A model generated the notes under the pieces. The model saw only the letters and a program-made list of their open reading frames with translations, did no database searches and had not been told where the DNA came from. The translations under genes and the position numbers were made by a program. From Ophiothrix spiculata (Eukaryota > Echinodermata > Ophiuroidea > Amphilepidida > Ophiotrichidae): a stretch of 31,276 nucleotides of DNA. Positions 1 through 10,859 of this stretch are shown piece by piece (positions within the stretch are counted from its first letter, which is position 1; the number at the start of each line of letters is the position of its first letter). The DNA lies in NCBI GenBank assembly GCA_000969725.1, contig JXSR01S009213.1; one strand, written 5' to 3'.

Positions 1-543
1 ATTTACAAACACACATGGTAGTGCAAACAGAAACAAGATACTACCGATACACGAAACAGCTGCAACAAAGCTTTGACGACTGCCGTGTTTTTTACTTACA
101 CCGACGGTGCAGGTGCGTAATATTTGTAGCTCAGATCGATTTCATTTTCCCCTAAAGTTGTCTATTATTGACGAAGTACATTTTGAATAACAACGTAATG
201 AATGTTGGTGGTGAAGTAAAGTCCTAATAAAACTTAAGTGTGATGAAACTTTATTTGTGCTTGTTAAATAGGATCATATATATGCTATCATATTTTGCAT
301 CTATATCAAATATATAGAATACATTAATGATTCATCGTCCAATTTCTTTCGACCAAAATGTCTATGGCAATATTTTGACGAGTCTTAAAGAGTTATATTA
401 TTTATTTAAAAGTTTGAATAATGCACGCGCAAAATTATATTTCAGGATAAGTGATATAAATGTTCACAAACAACAAACACTAAATAGCCTTTACAATAGG
501 GCATAATATTAGAATTTCCCGTTTCCTTTCTTACAATGTATGG
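1..543. other. AT-rich non-coding stretch, nothing recognised
   Basis: No open frame of note, no repeat end and no RNA gene is visible on either strand. Base composition is AT-rich like most of the window. It simply precedes the first MITE. Confidence 0.6.
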
Positions 544-547
544 CTAA

Positions 548-810
548 AGGTGCGTTTACACCGTGACGAATTATGGGTAACGACAAGCAACGTAGACCTG
601 CGGATTGCAAATTTGAATTCTCTGCCAGTAACCGTTAGTTAAAGTCAGTTAACGCTTACACAATCCGCTAGCTACGCACACTTTCGTTACTGCAAGTAAC
701 AAGTTTTTATAGTTGCAAGTTTGTTACCCTCCGTCGTTACCCAACGTCACAATGAAAACGAACTTTTACCCTCTGTCGGAGACACGTCGCCAAAGGAGGT
801 AAACGCACCT
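548..810. mobile_element. TTAA-flanked MITE, T2/Kolobok-like, copy 1
   Basis: The left end reads AGGTGCGTTTAC and the right end is its reverse complement GTAAACGCACCT. The right flank is TTAA (811-814) and the left flank is CTAA (544-547), probably a mutated TTAA. The same family recurs at 23553-23978 with TTAA on both sides. A TTAA target followed by AGG ends is typical of T2/Kolobok-type MITEs; that family name is from memory. The 263-bp element has no coding capacity. Its left interior (GTAACGACAAGCAACG, then a block near 640-690) matches the left arm of the other copy, so it is an asymmetric, shortened member. Confidence 0.75.
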
Positions 811-814
811 TTAA

Positions 815-1495
815 CAGACTTGAAAATCGAATCAAGATTTGCTGACTGATAATGGTAACGACTTCCAACGACACCTCGACGACTAAAAATGGCTGGTACC
901 GACTTTGGCTGACGTAAGGTCACAAAGGGTTGCGGTGACCACCGAACTCTGAATTGTTTATTTTATTGTATTTCATGTTATTAAGGCCCAAAAGAAGACA
1001 TATAGAAGCAAGAAATGCCTTAAAATGGACAAAATCAGCAGTATCGAACGGTAAAGATAATTTTGACGGAAGAATTTTCTGATTTTTATCAGTTACTTAA
1101 TATATGCCTTTTCTTTCTAGATTGTCACATATCTATCCGTATTGAAAGACACGCGTATTTTTTCTAGGAATTTAGTAAACAATTTCCAACGGTAACCCGA
1201 TTAAGCGATGACAAATTAGGTCAACCGTTGAGAGAATAGAAGCCGCACTGATTGTACAGGACAATGTTGGAATACAAGATAAATTGTAGCCCAGATTAGA
1301 GCAGTATGCGCTGCGATAATTCTTATCATCTGTATTCTACTATCAACAAGATCAGATAAATATTATAGTGATAGACGTTGTTCAATAAACGCTGCTGGGT
1401 GGCAGATATGAAGAAACAAAACTAAATAAACGTATTTCCAAAAAAAAGTATAGCTATGTTTGATATTTCAGTCTATTGGACGGAGCTTATTGTGA
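815..1495. other. non-coding stretch, possibly more of the MITE family
   Basis: No gene is seen. 840-960 is less AT-rich and reuses words such as GTAACGAC and GACGAC that occur inside the neighbouring MITE, so it may be a decayed larger relative. The remainder to 1495 is AT-rich sequence without structure I can name. Confidence 0.4.
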
Positions 1496-1497
1496 AT

Positions 1498-1983
1498 TAC
1501 ACACTTAAAAAAAGGTAGTCAAAATTAACTCATAAGTAGTAATTTTTGACTACTTAATGGCGGTCAACTATACACCAAACCCATTGGGGTCAAATTTGAC
1601 CCTGGAGATCTAGTCAAAAATTCGACCCAAATTGCAATTGAAAATGACTTACATTCGTGGTTAGTAATGACTACATTCGTGGTTATTTTTCAAAATGACC
1701 TATTTTGAAAATAACTACTTATTGGTCAAAACTGACTACATTCAGGAATCATTTATTTTAATCGGTGTCCCGATTGGGAAAATGACTCCGGACCATATCT
1801 AAAAAAAGTGACAGTATGACTACATTTCCGGGGTCTTCAAAATGACTATTTTCGATGGTCATTTTTACACAATAAGAAATGACTCTCAGTGGGTCAAAGT
1901 AACCACATTTGACTTCATTTAGGGTGATTTTGAAATGACCACCCAACTAGTCAATTTTTTGACTACCTATGTTTAAGTGTGTA
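1498..1983. mobile_element. Non-autonomous element built from iterated GTCA/TGAC words
   Basis: The ends are inverted: TACACACTTAAA at 1498 and TTTAAGTGTGTA ending at 1983. Each is followed inward by GGTAGTCAAAA or its complement. If TA is a duplicated target, the element proper is 1500-1981. By my count about 22 GTCA or TGAC tetramers lie inside roughly 490 bp, where about four would be expected by chance. They occur in both orientations, often as TAGTCAAAA or AAATGACTA. No protein of note is encoded. The design resembles transposons whose subterminal repeats are transposase-binding sites, but here the motif fills the whole element. A sister design lies at 12928-13615. Confidence 0.7.
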
Positions 1984-2607
1984 GGTATCAAATGCACAGT
2001 TCAAGGGGTCCAGTATAATTGACAGAGACATGCTTAATACAAGCAAAAACAATAACTAAATCCTATCCGAAAAAAACAATTAAAAAAGAACATTTAAAGC
2101 TTGAAAACCCCTAGTCATATGTTTTAATAGAGGAATATTGTAGAATTATTTTAGTATCAAATATTTTGTAATCAGTTACCTTCTTGGATAGCAAGAAGGT
2201 TTGAAACTTTAAAGTGGATGAGCCAATGTACCATCTAGTGTTGACACCCTTCTGTCACTTCAACACGACGACAATACCGCTAAACAGATTATAATGGTTT
2301 TATCAATTTTTTTTTTCATGGAGAATCATATTGTTCAAGACAAAGAAACTCTGGCCCTTTCACTCCCATGATTTAAGTTCGCCCGATTCTTCTTTGGGTT
2401 ATCTGAAAGACAGTACATCTCAAAACCCTTAACTGAGTGTCAGTGAAAACAGGAATATCAAGAAGAGCATACGTACAAACGTCCAAAACGTTGACGTTAG
2501 AATTAAAGGTTAAAAAGATACCTAAAACCTCATAATAAATGGATTTATGCAGTTATTTATCAAATACCAAGAGAATGATAAAATACAGATTAAGATTGTG
2601 AAAATTT
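1984..2607. other. non-coding stretch with a repeat fragment
   Basis: 2118-2170 (CATATGTTTTAATAGAGGA followed by a TTGTAGAATTATTTTAGTA block) is clearly related to 3545-3595, so a dispersed repeat is present. Nothing else is recognisable. Confidence 0.45.
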
Positions 2608-2850
2608 TACCCGCATTGCATCTGTTTCCTATATTGGTACCATTTTCAGGGAGTTGAAGAATTGACAGCAAACTAAGATACAATGATAAACGAGGTCAAC
2701 TATATACTTAGGGAATCTGAGCTTTAATACAGGAGAACGCTACACCTGTTATCAAACTCGTTATCGGAGTGAAATCTGGACCTGTAGTTAATGTAGCAAA
2801 ATCGGCATTGTATCCATTGAAAGATCAGAAAAATGTTATTAAACAGTATT
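2608..2850. repeat. Direct duplication, copy 1 (about 0.24 kb)
   Basis: This block aligns by eye with 3025-3272. Shared landmarks in the same order are a GAGGTCAACTAT block, TTTAATACAGGAGAACGC, ACACCTGTTATCAAACTCG and an AAAATCGGCATT block. The second copy has about 21 extra bases after GAGAACGC. The copies are diverged by substitutions, so the duplication is not recent. No coding frame is shared convincingly. Confidence 0.8.
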
Positions 2851-3024
2851 TCAACAAAACTGGAATATTGACATGAATTTAAAAATACTGGTATATAACT
2901 AGTATTGTTGATCAACAATTCTGGAATACAAAACCTTAATCAGAACTTGACAATTCTGGACAGTATTGTCTAAATGTTGTGTACCAGTATCAGGGACCTA
3001 AAGTATACTTTTTCCGAAATTTCT

Positions 3025-3272
3025 ATCCGCATTTATATATAGGTACCAGTTTTAAGGGAAGTAAGTAATTTCGGAGAGAAAACCAAGATACAATAATGAT
3101 CGAGGTCAACTATCTACCGAGGGAATTGGATCTTTAATACAGGAGAACGCAAGGATGCTAGAAAATGTATAGCTACACCTGTTATCAAACTCGCTATTGA
3201 AGTGGATCTAGACCTGAAGTTAATGCAACAAAATCGGCATTTTATCCGTTAGAAGATCAGCAAAATGTACTG
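3025..3272. repeat. Direct duplication, copy 2
   Basis: Partner of 2608-2850 in the same orientation, spaced about 0.4 kb. It contains an extra AAGGATGCTAGAAAATGTAT stretch between the GAGAACGC and ACACCTG blocks that copy 1 lacks. Confidence 0.8.
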
Positions 3273-3468
3273 CAATAAACCTTGTTTAAAGGGACAGGCA
3301 AATTATATTGAAATATTATATGTAGAGTGCATTTTAATTTCATATTTTCAAAGTTTAAATAAGTGTAACTAGATGCACATAAAATAGGTAACAGTTATTA
3401 AGACTTCGAGTGAATATGGACTATTAAAGAGATGTTTACCGTGTTTCAAAATAGCATGCATATATACA

Positions 3469-3600
3469 GGGTGTCCAAAAATTAACTGCACATTTTAAAA
3501 TGCTTATAACTTTAAAACTTTAAAACCAGGATTCGCATAATAGACATATGTTTTGATTGAGGAGACTTGTAGAATTATTTTGGTAGCAAACATGATGCAA
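3469..3600. repeat. Solo mariner-like end and dispersed repeat fragment
   Basis: ACAGGGTGTCCAAAAATTAA at 3469 resembles the ACAGGGTGTCC ends of many mariner/Tc1-type elements (from memory). No inverted partner is found downstream. 3545-3595 matches the fragment at 2118-2170. The stretch on to 4104 is AT-rich and featureless. Confidence 0.4.
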
Positions 3601-4549
3601 TTACTACTGTTAAAATCAATATCAAATTATTTCGTCAAACGTAAGGAGCGCACTTTCATACTGAGAAGAAAAGTAAAAGTGCGACTCACAAGTAGGGAAG
3701 GGATGAATGTTTGAAGACAGGAAAATCATTAATGAATATTTTAATGATCCATTCAGCTTTTACAATGTTAATATAAAGATGTTTGATTGTGGTTTTGTCT
3801 TAATAATTACATAATGCTCATTAAAATGTTTTTCATTTTTCAAGGCGTAACTCTAGCATTCTGCTTATATTACTTTAAATGGTGCACAACATAATTACCC
3901 CTTAACAAACAATCAAAGTTACACTCACATGGACACATTAAATTACCCCCTTCTCAACAAGAAGAAGTTGCCTAGTATTTCAGAATATGTTCTAGATGTT
4001 ATTCTAGATGGCCTCCTGATAGATTTTAAAATTCTTTGACTCTAACGACAAAGTTATGTACGTTTGTGCATGTGTTTGATATAAAATCCCGCATATATTG
4101 GATTTCTTCAGAATATGAAAATGAGCGACAAAATTATATTTATGTCTACCTCCTAAGGAGACGAATATTATTGACGTGGGATGTTTTCAAAACATATACG
4201 ACGTGAAATGAGACTGCTGAGACTTAATAGGTCGTGAAAATATGTTATGGGAGATATTATGTTCAATTATATATTTGAGTAATACCATATGGAATGAAAA
4301 ATATTGTCAGTTATCAAAATTCACACAGTACTTTATTCATTGTCTTTTAATTCTTTGAACTTAAACCGTCATATGAATAAGGGAACTAATGTAAACGTTA
4401 AAGATTATAATAGGAAACGCAAGATACAATATCTTGTTCAGCTAAGCTAAGCAATCATCTCATTTGATTGAGCAGTTCCCCTCTGTTGCATTTATTGTAA
4501 CATATTCACTATCATACCCACCTATAATCTAATAAAGCACGTTAGTTGC

Positions 4550-5060
4550 TAAAGGTTACTCAAAGGTGTGAAAAGTATAAACAAAGTTGACACAAATAAA
4601 GCAGCGAAAATTAATCAATTTTGTAAAGTTACGCTGTTACAAAAAGTTAACAAAAATATAAAAGATAACACAAAGATGCACAAATTATGTAAAGTTACGC
4701 AAAGTTGCGAAAAAGTACGCAGAGTTTTGAAAAATGTATAAAGCATTCCTTATTCTTGTGAAAGCTTACGCTATTGTTAAAAATTACGTAATGTTGTCAA
4801 TAGTTTAAAAAGTTTGCGGATAGTAAAAAAAGTAAGCAAAGTTACAAAAAGATATGCAAAGTTGCAAAAATTACACAAAGTTGAATAAGATTATGCAAAA
4901 TTGTGAAAAGTAATGCAAAGTTTTGAAAATAATGCAAGGGTGCTTGGAGCTACATGTTGTTACGTTAAGTTGTAAACAAAGTCGCAACTACGCAAACTAC
5001 GCAACTGCGTAAAGTCAAGTTGCATAAAGATGCAAAATTACCAAAGGTTAATCGTTTAGT
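4550..5060. repeat. Degenerate TTACGCAAAGTTGC word array, copy A
   Basis: A run of imperfect words of about 11-14 bases of the type GTTACGCAAAGTTGCGAAAA, with variants such as AAAGTTACG, AAAGTTGCA and AAATTACAC. It is neither a clean microsatellite nor in register over long distances, and no protein frame is maintained. The counterpart in unit B is 9655-10190, so the array predates the A/B duplication. Confidence 0.75.
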
Positions 5061-5344
5061 TCATATTCGACAATCATGTGATTTCGTATGCATGTAAAAG
5101 AATATTAAAATATCCTAGCACTTACATTTTTTTTATCAGCAAGATAGAGAACAAAACATCAAAATAGCCTACTACATTACCTGGTCAAAGTGTTACGAAA
5201 AGTAGCATGTGCACTGTTGCAGTCAGTTGCTGTCATGAAGGTCAACAAATATCGTAGGTTTCAAAACAGGCAAACAAAGCAAAAACAAACGAAAATATTA
5301 AATGAATAAATTAAAAGGCCTGGAAACTGAATATATGTATACAT

Positions 5345-5650
5345 ATTCACATGTGTGGCATTGATGCCTTTACGCTAAATGACCCGACTTATACAAAATT
5401 TCCGTAATTACATCAGGGTTCTTTAGGCATGTATATCATTTTCATGGCGATGCAACTTGAAACCGGACTTGCATCACAAAATTCAGTCTCTAAGGGAAAA
5501 TGACCATATGATATATCAGATGCAGTAGTAAATACTAAAACCCAAGACAGCACTTCCTTGGGTTGTTTAGCATTACCTTTTGAAGTGAACAGATTTGCAA
5601 GTATAAGCGTCAAGCTCAACCTGGTTTGCACTCAAAGTGGGATCACTGAC
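5345..5650. repeat. Internal module M1
   Basis: Contains the near-invariant core GATGCAACTTGAAACCGGAC (from about 5449) followed by an ATATCAGATGCAGTAGTAAA block. It recurs at 6575-6840, 10860-11160 and 12155-12410, with a decayed fifth piece near 8140-8180. Short open frames exist on both strands but stops and indels differ between copies, so I do not call a protein. Confidence 0.75.
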
Positions 5651-5904
5651 TTGCTTGATGTACAAAAGTGGAATATGCTCAGCGCAATATTAAATAAATC
5701 TTCTTTCATCAAAATCAAGTCTGTTGTGTAAACGACCCAAGGAAGTTAAAACGTCAGAGTAAACGTATTTGCTGTGAAAACAGGACCAGTAACTTGTCTG
5801 ATATACTAAAGTAGAGCATATATGTACATACATACACAGATAGGTTATCATGTGCCATTAAAAATGATCAAAGCGCAGACAAATAGAAAATATAATTAAT
5901 ATAT

Positions 5905-6006
5905 AAAATGCTGGCGTCCCTGATGTTTTTCGGGAGGTTGCTCCATAACAAAGGTTCAGCCACATGAAATAATTTGTCCCCTATGCAATTTTTCCCATAA
6001 TGATTG
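5905..6006 (-). pseudogene. Fossil non-LTR reverse transcriptase C-terminus, unit A
   Basis: Read on the minus strand from 6006 downwards, one frame gives a peptide that includes FHVAEPLLWSNLPKNIRDAS. This matches the conserved end of CR1/L2/Rex1-like retrotransposon ORF2 proteins, where an F-x-V-A-x-P-x-LWN-x-LP-x-x-IR block closes the protein. The intact reverse transcriptase at 26859-28304 has a comparable block (SYAPSLWNYLP). Upstream coding sequence is not recognisable, so only a tail of about 34 residues survives. Unit B keeps the same frame at 11408-11508. The element ran right to left, so its 3' end would lie below 5905. The motif is read directly; the family is inferred. Confidence 0.6.
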
Positions 6007-6574
6007 GTAAGAAGAGATACGTCAGTAGAAGACCCTGAGATAGGAAAGAGCTATATTTATCACAAAAATAGCAAAAGTTATATGTGTAAGTTTTTATAAC
6101 TGAAATCTTAAACAAATACATTATTGGCTGCAACTTGCATACGAGATGATGACCGTTCCTCACATCAAGCATATTCAATATGTTCTTAATAAAAGAAGAC
6201 TTTGCATTGGATGTTCCTATTTCAATCAGCAAACACGTACGTCTGGTGATTTCAAACATATGTAGACTATGTAAAGTGTCCTAACTATTCCCATTCAGTT
6301 AAGAAATGTTTTTATTGAAAATAACAAAGAACAAAATAACATAACATTAAATAAAATAAATTAAAGAACGTAACTTATACAGTATCTGATCAAAACGTTA
6401 AGAAGACTGATATATCCACTGTAGTCGTCAATGTTTACAAATTGGGTTAGCATACAATGTGATACTAGTACTAGTGCATCAAACCAAAATAATATTGAAA
6501 TTCACTGCCTCCAGAAATGATGGTGCTAAAAAAATATGGAAAGTAAATACATAATTACAACTATGACATATATG

Positions 6575-6840
6575 ACTTCATGCTAAATAACCTCAACAAA
6601 AAATATCGCATTTACATCATGATTTCTATAGGCATGTATATCATGTTCATGACGATGCAACTTGAAACCGGACTTGCATCACACAATTGAGTCTCAAGGG
6701 AAAATGGCAATGTGATATATCAGATGCAGTAGTAAATATATACAAAACACAAGACATCACTTCTATGTCTTGTTTAGATTTGCCTTTTGCAGAACAGATC
6801 TGCTTGTATAAGCCTCACGCTCAACACATTCTAGTATTGT
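6575..6840. repeat. Internal module M2
   Basis: Second copy within unit A of the M1 module, about 1.2 kb from M1. It shares the GATGCAACTTGAAACCGGAC core exactly and differs by small indels. Its partner in unit B is 12155-12410. M1 and M2 are less alike than M1 and its B partner, so this internal repetition is older than the A/B duplication. Confidence 0.75.
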
Positions 6841-6989
6841 TCTCGCGTTTCTGTTGTAGACACATTGTTTTTATAGGACCTACGGACCTTTTCGCCCGTA
6901 TGCCAACAGGATGTATATAAAATGTTGCGTTGTTTAACAAAAAAATACACATATTGACCTAAAAAGGTGAATTTAAATATACAAATAAT

Positions 6990-7640
6990 TTGTATTATGA
7001 CATAAAAAACTATAATTATATGTCAACGATTATTACCGTAGTTATTTTTCAGATTCGATTTTTTTGTCCTTATTCTAAAAGATTAATACTGAAAGATAAT
7101 AAAAATATAAATGTTCAAATATTTTGTCTGTTTTTACAATTTAGGAAACAATACATAGGATTTGTTGCCGTGCAGAAAAGTACACGTATCAAGCCACGCA
7201 ACCTCGGCAAAGATATAAAGATCACCCAAAAGAAAAAAAGACAAGAATGTAATGTTATTAAGAAGTTCTTGGGGCATCTTTACATAGTCACTGTGCAATG
7301 TATAACATTTCTGCAACTTTCCACTGGCTATACACAGATTATTGTGCAGACGTCTTCTATTATGAAAAAATATATATGTTTTCGTACTTTGCTTAAAATC
7401 ACCATTTTCAGGTCAATCATGATTTATTATGCCATCATGACGTCATTAATTGACCCATGTTAATAAATTTGGTATCAATGAAAGAATCGGACCCTACCTT
7501 TACAATGACATTTGGCTTGTCAACAACGATTTGATGGGTACCTTAATCCTTCTATGCAGGGACTTTTTATCAAGCTGTATGTTTCAATTTTCTCCACACT
7601 GGTTACATGATTAGTAGGGGATGTTGCCGACATCTATCGC
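6990..7640. other. AT-rich non-coding part of unit A
   Basis: A 157-codon open frame exists at 6990-7463 but starts with a non-ATG codon, has an AT-driven composition and is not preserved in unit B. I treat it as chance. About 7150-7640 has no equivalent in B, so it was gained by A or lost by B. Confidence 0.5.
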
Positions 7641-7899
7641 CACCTGTTACCGTAATGCACATAGGAACTAAAAACTATTCTGACCCAAATTTCATTGATA
7701 TAGCCTTTTTTGATATGTTCCTATCTGGGTTTTTTCTTCTTGGTGATCTAAGAAATTTTTCTGATACGCCCTTGTATATATAAAATCACCTTGTTTAGGC
7801 TTTCGGCAAACAAACCCAACTTGGCACTCAGTGGTACCAAGTAAGCTAAAGGAAGGTTATCTTCAACAGGGCTCCAAGATGTTTTTTAATCAGTTTTGA

Positions 7900-8031
7900 A
7901 TGCAGGAGGAAGACCGGAGTGCCCAGAGAAAAACCTGCGGAAGCAAGCATGGACTTGAAACCAAAATATGCACTTAAAATTGGTTTTGGTTTTGCCAGCT
8001 GGGCAGTAACTCCGCCGACCACTCTTTCTAC
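7900..8031. repeat. SINE-like conserved block (diverged)
   Basis: GGAGGAAGACCGGAGTGCCC at 7904, followed by a GAGAAAAACCTGCGG block, resembles a short sequence that recurs in repeats of many animal genomes. The end (CTGGGCAGTAACTCCGCCGA and an ACCACT block) resembles the reverse complement of a tRNA-like SINE head. Both resemblances are from memory. It lies between units A and B, and the remainder of 7786-8364 holds only the decayed module fragment near 8140-8180. Confidence 0.4.
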
Positions 8032-8636
8032 AAGAAATCAGATAATCTGATAAAAATGCATGCCTACAAATATGACACGCATGCCTTCACATGCCCGATG
8101 ACTCCAATTCAAATTGATATTTAATATTACTTTAAGCATGAATATCATTTTCATACCGATGTAACTTGAAACCTGGCGTGATATTGAGTAAGTACAGATT
8201 ATGATTTTTTTTTCGGATAGGTTAATTGTAAAAAAGAAGACTTTGGAAAACTAAAAGCATTTTCAACTTTAATGTTGATATTTACTCTTAACATCCATTA
8301 TAGCTTAAAAATTATGCTGAATAACTGAGATTCAGCAGTCGTTTCAAATAACATTCAGTAGCTTGCTTAGAAAGTGAAAAATAACGACAAAATCATATTG
8401 ATGTCTGCTTCCTAAGGAGACGAAGATTATTGACCTAGGATGCTTTCAAAACATTTATGAGATCGGACCGCTGAGACTTAATAAAGGTCGAGTCTTGAAA
8501 AGATGTTATGGGAGGGATTATGTTCAATTTATATGAGTCACACTGCTAAAAATATTGTCAGTAATTTAAATTCGCACAGTCTTTCTTTTAATTCTTGAAA
8601 CTTAAACCGCCATATGGCATTGAGGGGATATTATTA

Positions 8637-8751
8637 GTTATCCCCTGTTTTTTACGTAATACGGTAAGATATCTATGGTTTGGTGTTGTATCACATGAGG
8701 CACCAAACCATAGATATCGTCCGTATTACGTAGAAAAAAACAGGGGATAAC
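8637..8751. mobile_element. Near-perfect foldback (about 50-bp arms)
   Basis: The left arm begins GTTATCCCCTGTTTTTTACG and the right arm is its complement, ending CAGGGGATAAC at 8751. A loop of about 15 bases (near TTGTATCACATGAGG) separates them. The arms differ at only a few positions. Unit A lacks it, so it is an insertion, probably a miniature foldback transposon. A transcript across it would form a long hairpin. Confidence 0.75.
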
Positions 8752-8759
8752 GAATTTAT

Positions 8760-9480
8760 CATGTAGTTTTGTGGATATAAAAACTTTTTAAAAAGTTAAA
8801 CAATGAACATAATTGAAACTGATGTAGGCCACTTCCAAGGACGTCAGTCTTTAAAAGCAAGATGCATATCTCACATGCTCTTTTAAAATCCCATAATTTG
8901 CATTAAAAATCAAGGCAGCAAAATCAAATAGAAGGCCTCAAAACCAAATTTGAAAATCCATTTAGCAAAGTACAAAAATGTTAAACTTGACAGCACCTAT
9001 CTCTGTTAACATAATAGGTACAGTTCATTAAGCTTAATGCTATTAAGACCTAGCTTAAGTCTAGGCTCATCGGTACAAAAACATGGTTGGTCAATACTCC
9101 GTCAAATAGGAAAGCTTAAAAAATACTTACAAGATTTTGTATCTGATGTCATTGTATTAATTGATATGTAAGCTTTAATCTTCATAAGAAATTCTTCTTA
9201 TGGAACAATAATATCTTGACCCTGTGTGCCACTGCCATTTTGAATCAATAGTGATCATTGAATTCCCCACTAGGTCTATGCAGCACCCTGATATCGGTGT
9301 GAGTTGCCATCTCTTACAAAGATATTACTGCACAATTGTCCTGTGTGTAGCTATTAATATCCACTGTAGGATATATATATATCCTTGTATAAGATTTTTT
9401 ATCAAAAGGGTAATATGGTTCCGTATCACTTGTTTGATTCAGGTAATACAGGCAAATATTAATTGGCTCGTAACCAATGA
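8760..9480. other. Sequence unique to unit B, nothing recognised
   Basis: No counterpart exists in unit A and I see no repeat ends or conserved coding frame. The 95-codon frame at 9224-9511 has no recognisable motif and is probably chance. Confidence 0.4.
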
Positions 9481-9654
9481 AATTACTGGATTACTGTCAT
9501 CTACATTATAATAGAAAACGCAAGATACAATATATTGTTCAGCTATTAAAGATAAAACTAAATACAGATCATCATCGTATGGGGTGGGACAATTCCCTTC
9601 TTGTGCATTTATTGTAACAAATTCATTGTCATACCCACCTAAAATTTAATAAAG

Positions 9655-10190
9655 CAAGTTAGTTGTTAAAGGTTACATAAAGGTGTGAAAATATATTGCT
9701 AAGTTGAAAAAATAAGCTGCGAAAATTCAGCAACGTTCTGTAAGGTTACACAGTTCAAAAAAAAGCTAACAAAAATATAAAAGATAACACATAGACAAAA
9801 ATCATGTAAAGTTACGCAAAGTTGCGAAAAAATACGCAAAGTTGTGAAACAATTGCATAAGGTCATGCTTCAGAAAAATATGATAAGTTACGCTATTGCT
9901 AAAAGTCACGTAATGTTGCCAATAGGTACGCAGAGTTTGAAAAAAATTGCGGATAGTAAACAAGTAAGCAAAATTGCGAAAAATTATGCAGAGTTGCAAA
10001 AATTACACAAAGTTGCATAAAATTATGCACAATTGTGAAAAATTAATGCAACGTTTTGAATTTTACGCAAGGGTGCTTGAAGCTAAACGTTGTTACGCAA
10101 AGTTGTAAACAAAGTCGCAACTTTACAAAGTTGCGTAAAGTCACGTTGTATAAAGATGCAAAATTACCAAAGATTACGCGTTTAGTTCAA
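9655..10190. repeat. Degenerate TTACGCAAAGTTGC word array, copy B
   Basis: Counterpart of 4550-5060, with the same class of imperfect words in the same order. Indels are scattered, as expected of a tandem array evolving after duplication. No gene is seen. Confidence 0.75.
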
Positions 10191-10306
10191 ATTTGACAAC
10201 AATTCGTATGATTTCATATGCATGTAAGGAATATTAAAATGTCCTAACACTGATATGTTTTTCTTATCAGCAAGATAGACAACATAACCCAACAAAACAT
10301 CACTCA

Positions 10307-10575
10307 AGGTGAAAACATACTTCTTATGGGCTACCAAACATTTGGTGCATCAAGTCTTTGTCATCTTATAATCTGATATATAGTTAACTTACAATGTATT
10401 TTCTATTAGTAACGGATGCTTGGTGATGAAAAATCAATACTCCACCACATTTCTTTGCTTGGTGATTTTCAGCACCAATCATCCGTTATTGATTAGAAGA
10501 TGCATTGGAATTAATGTAATAACAAAGACTTGTTGCACCAAATGTTTGATAGCTCAAAATAGTATGTTTTCACCT
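10307..10575. mobile_element. Foldback element with empty site in unit A
   Basis: The ends are AGGTGAAAACATAC and its exact complement GTATGTTTTCACCT. Inward, further paired blocks include CAAACATTTGGTGCA against TGCACCAAATGTTTG and AACGGATG against CATCCGTT, so almost all of the 269 bp can fold into one hairpin. At the matching place in unit A (5160-5165) the flanks ACAAAACATC and TAGCCTACTACATT are joined with only a few bases between them. That shows an insertion after the duplication. Confidence 0.8.
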
Positions 10576-10859
10576 ATAGCCTACTACATTATCTGATCAA
10601 AGTGTTACGATACCTAGCATGTGCACTGTTGCAGTCAGTATTTGTACATTCGTTCAGAACATTATTTGAACTGATTCCTTGGCATACAACATTGTATATA
10701 TTAATTGTTTCAAAACAAGTAATAATTTTAGTCATTACGGTCAAAAAATATCGTAAGTTTCAAAACAGGCAAACAAAGCAAAAACAAATGAACAAGTAAA
10801 TGAATAAATTAAAAGGCCTGGAAACTGAATATATGTATACATAATCACATGTGTGGCAT

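Larger units (their letters stand above)
4105..7785. repeat. Large direct duplication, unit A (about 3.7 kb)
   Basis: Aligns collinearly with unit B (8365-12926). Landmarks in order are the CCTAAGGAGACGAA block (4151 and 8412), AACGCAAGATACAATAT (4416 and 9517), the TTACGCAAAG word array, AGGCCTGGAAACTGAATATA (5316 and 10816), the fossil reverse-transcriptase tail, and AAATTTCATTGATATAGC (7686 and 12857). Unit A lacks the foldbacks found in B and keeps about 0.5 kb (7150-7640) absent from B. It therefore serves as the empty-site reference for B. Confidence 0.85.

Noticed and set aside
4550..5060. CRISPR-like array in the TTACGCAAAG region
   Set aside because: Units are too short, imperfect and without unique spacers, and the genome is clearly animal.
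9224..9511. A 95-codon plus-strand frame
   Set aside because: It begins with a non-ATG codon, has no motif, and lies in sequence specific to unit B.
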